From contig OZ024898.1 of assembly GCA_964017195.1 (NCBI GenBank), positions 11,815,630 to 11,879,629 on the forward strand: 64,000 bases of DNA. The letters run 5' to 3'. The stretch is from Siderastrea radians. Its lineage: Eukaryota; Cnidaria; Anthozoa; Scleractinia; Rhizangiidae. Shown one piece after another: positions 63,995 to 64,000 of the stretch (positions are counted from its first letter, which is position 1; each line of letters begins with the position of its first letter). Made by a program: the position numbers and the translations under genes. Below the pieces are notes generated by a model. That model had not been told where the DNA came from. It saw nothing but the letters and a program-made list of their open reading frames with translations, and searched no databases.

Positions 63995-64000
63995 GTGAGT

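Overview
This is eukaryotic, intron-rich DNA dominated by one plus-strand gene and its introns. I joined 28 exons (3708 to 63994) that keep an open frame with matched splice phases over about 811 codons. They encode a TBC1D2/TBC1D2B-type Rab GTPase-activating protein: an N-terminal PH domain (residues about 50-142), a low-complexity and charged linker, a long coiled-coil region (about 235-590), and the first part of the Rab-GAP TBC domain (from about 697). Both catalytic fingers are present: the Arg of the I-x-x-D-x-x-R motif (about R755) and the Gln of Y-C-Q (about Q792). The window ends at the donor of exon 28, so the rest of the TBC domain lies downstream. The repeat families (TIR elements of the CCCTTTAAGCCCC type, GGCGTTTATTCGAGGGCGGC elements, a CAGCACCACAG minisatellite, tRNA-derived SINEs) and the gene structure suggest a cnidarian, probably a stony coral. 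That taxon is inference from memory of such repeats, not a search result.

Layout: 1-3707 is upstream DNA with one possible minus-strand exon of an unrecognised neighbour (85-237) and several repeats. Exon 1 starts at 3708. Intron 2 (4639-25904) is filled by a giant tandem array: about 17.6 kb of a 56-bp unit (roughly 310 copies), flanked by older, degenerate copies with a roughly 28-bp periodicity, one flank being split by a tRNA-derived SINE. Introns 3-7 (25936-40350) hold short PH exons among foldback and TIR elements, among them a 2.2-kb inverted-repeat element with a very recent 348-bp internal duplication, G-rich and AT-rich elements nested in TTAA-flanked elements, and a decayed Ty3/Gypsy polymerase fragment. 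From 40351 to 59844 the coiled-coil and early TBC exons alternate with small non-autonomous DNA transposons, SINEs and a LINE 3' end. Intron 26 (59845-63122) is almost wholly repeats.

Most notable: (1) a TTAA-flanked foldback element in intron 11 (42637-42964) carries in its middle a 93-bp copy of this gene's own exon 10 (88 of 93 bases the same, no indel, frame open), which looks like capture of a host exon by a non-autonomous transposon; (2) every 56-bp unit of the intron 2 array carries, in the sense direction, a branch-point-like TAAC, a pyrimidine tract and a TAG, so intron 2 holds about 300 acceptor-like sites before the true acceptor of exon 3; (3) two copies of one composite repeat lie within a few bases of splice sites (donor of exon 12, acceptor of exon 27).
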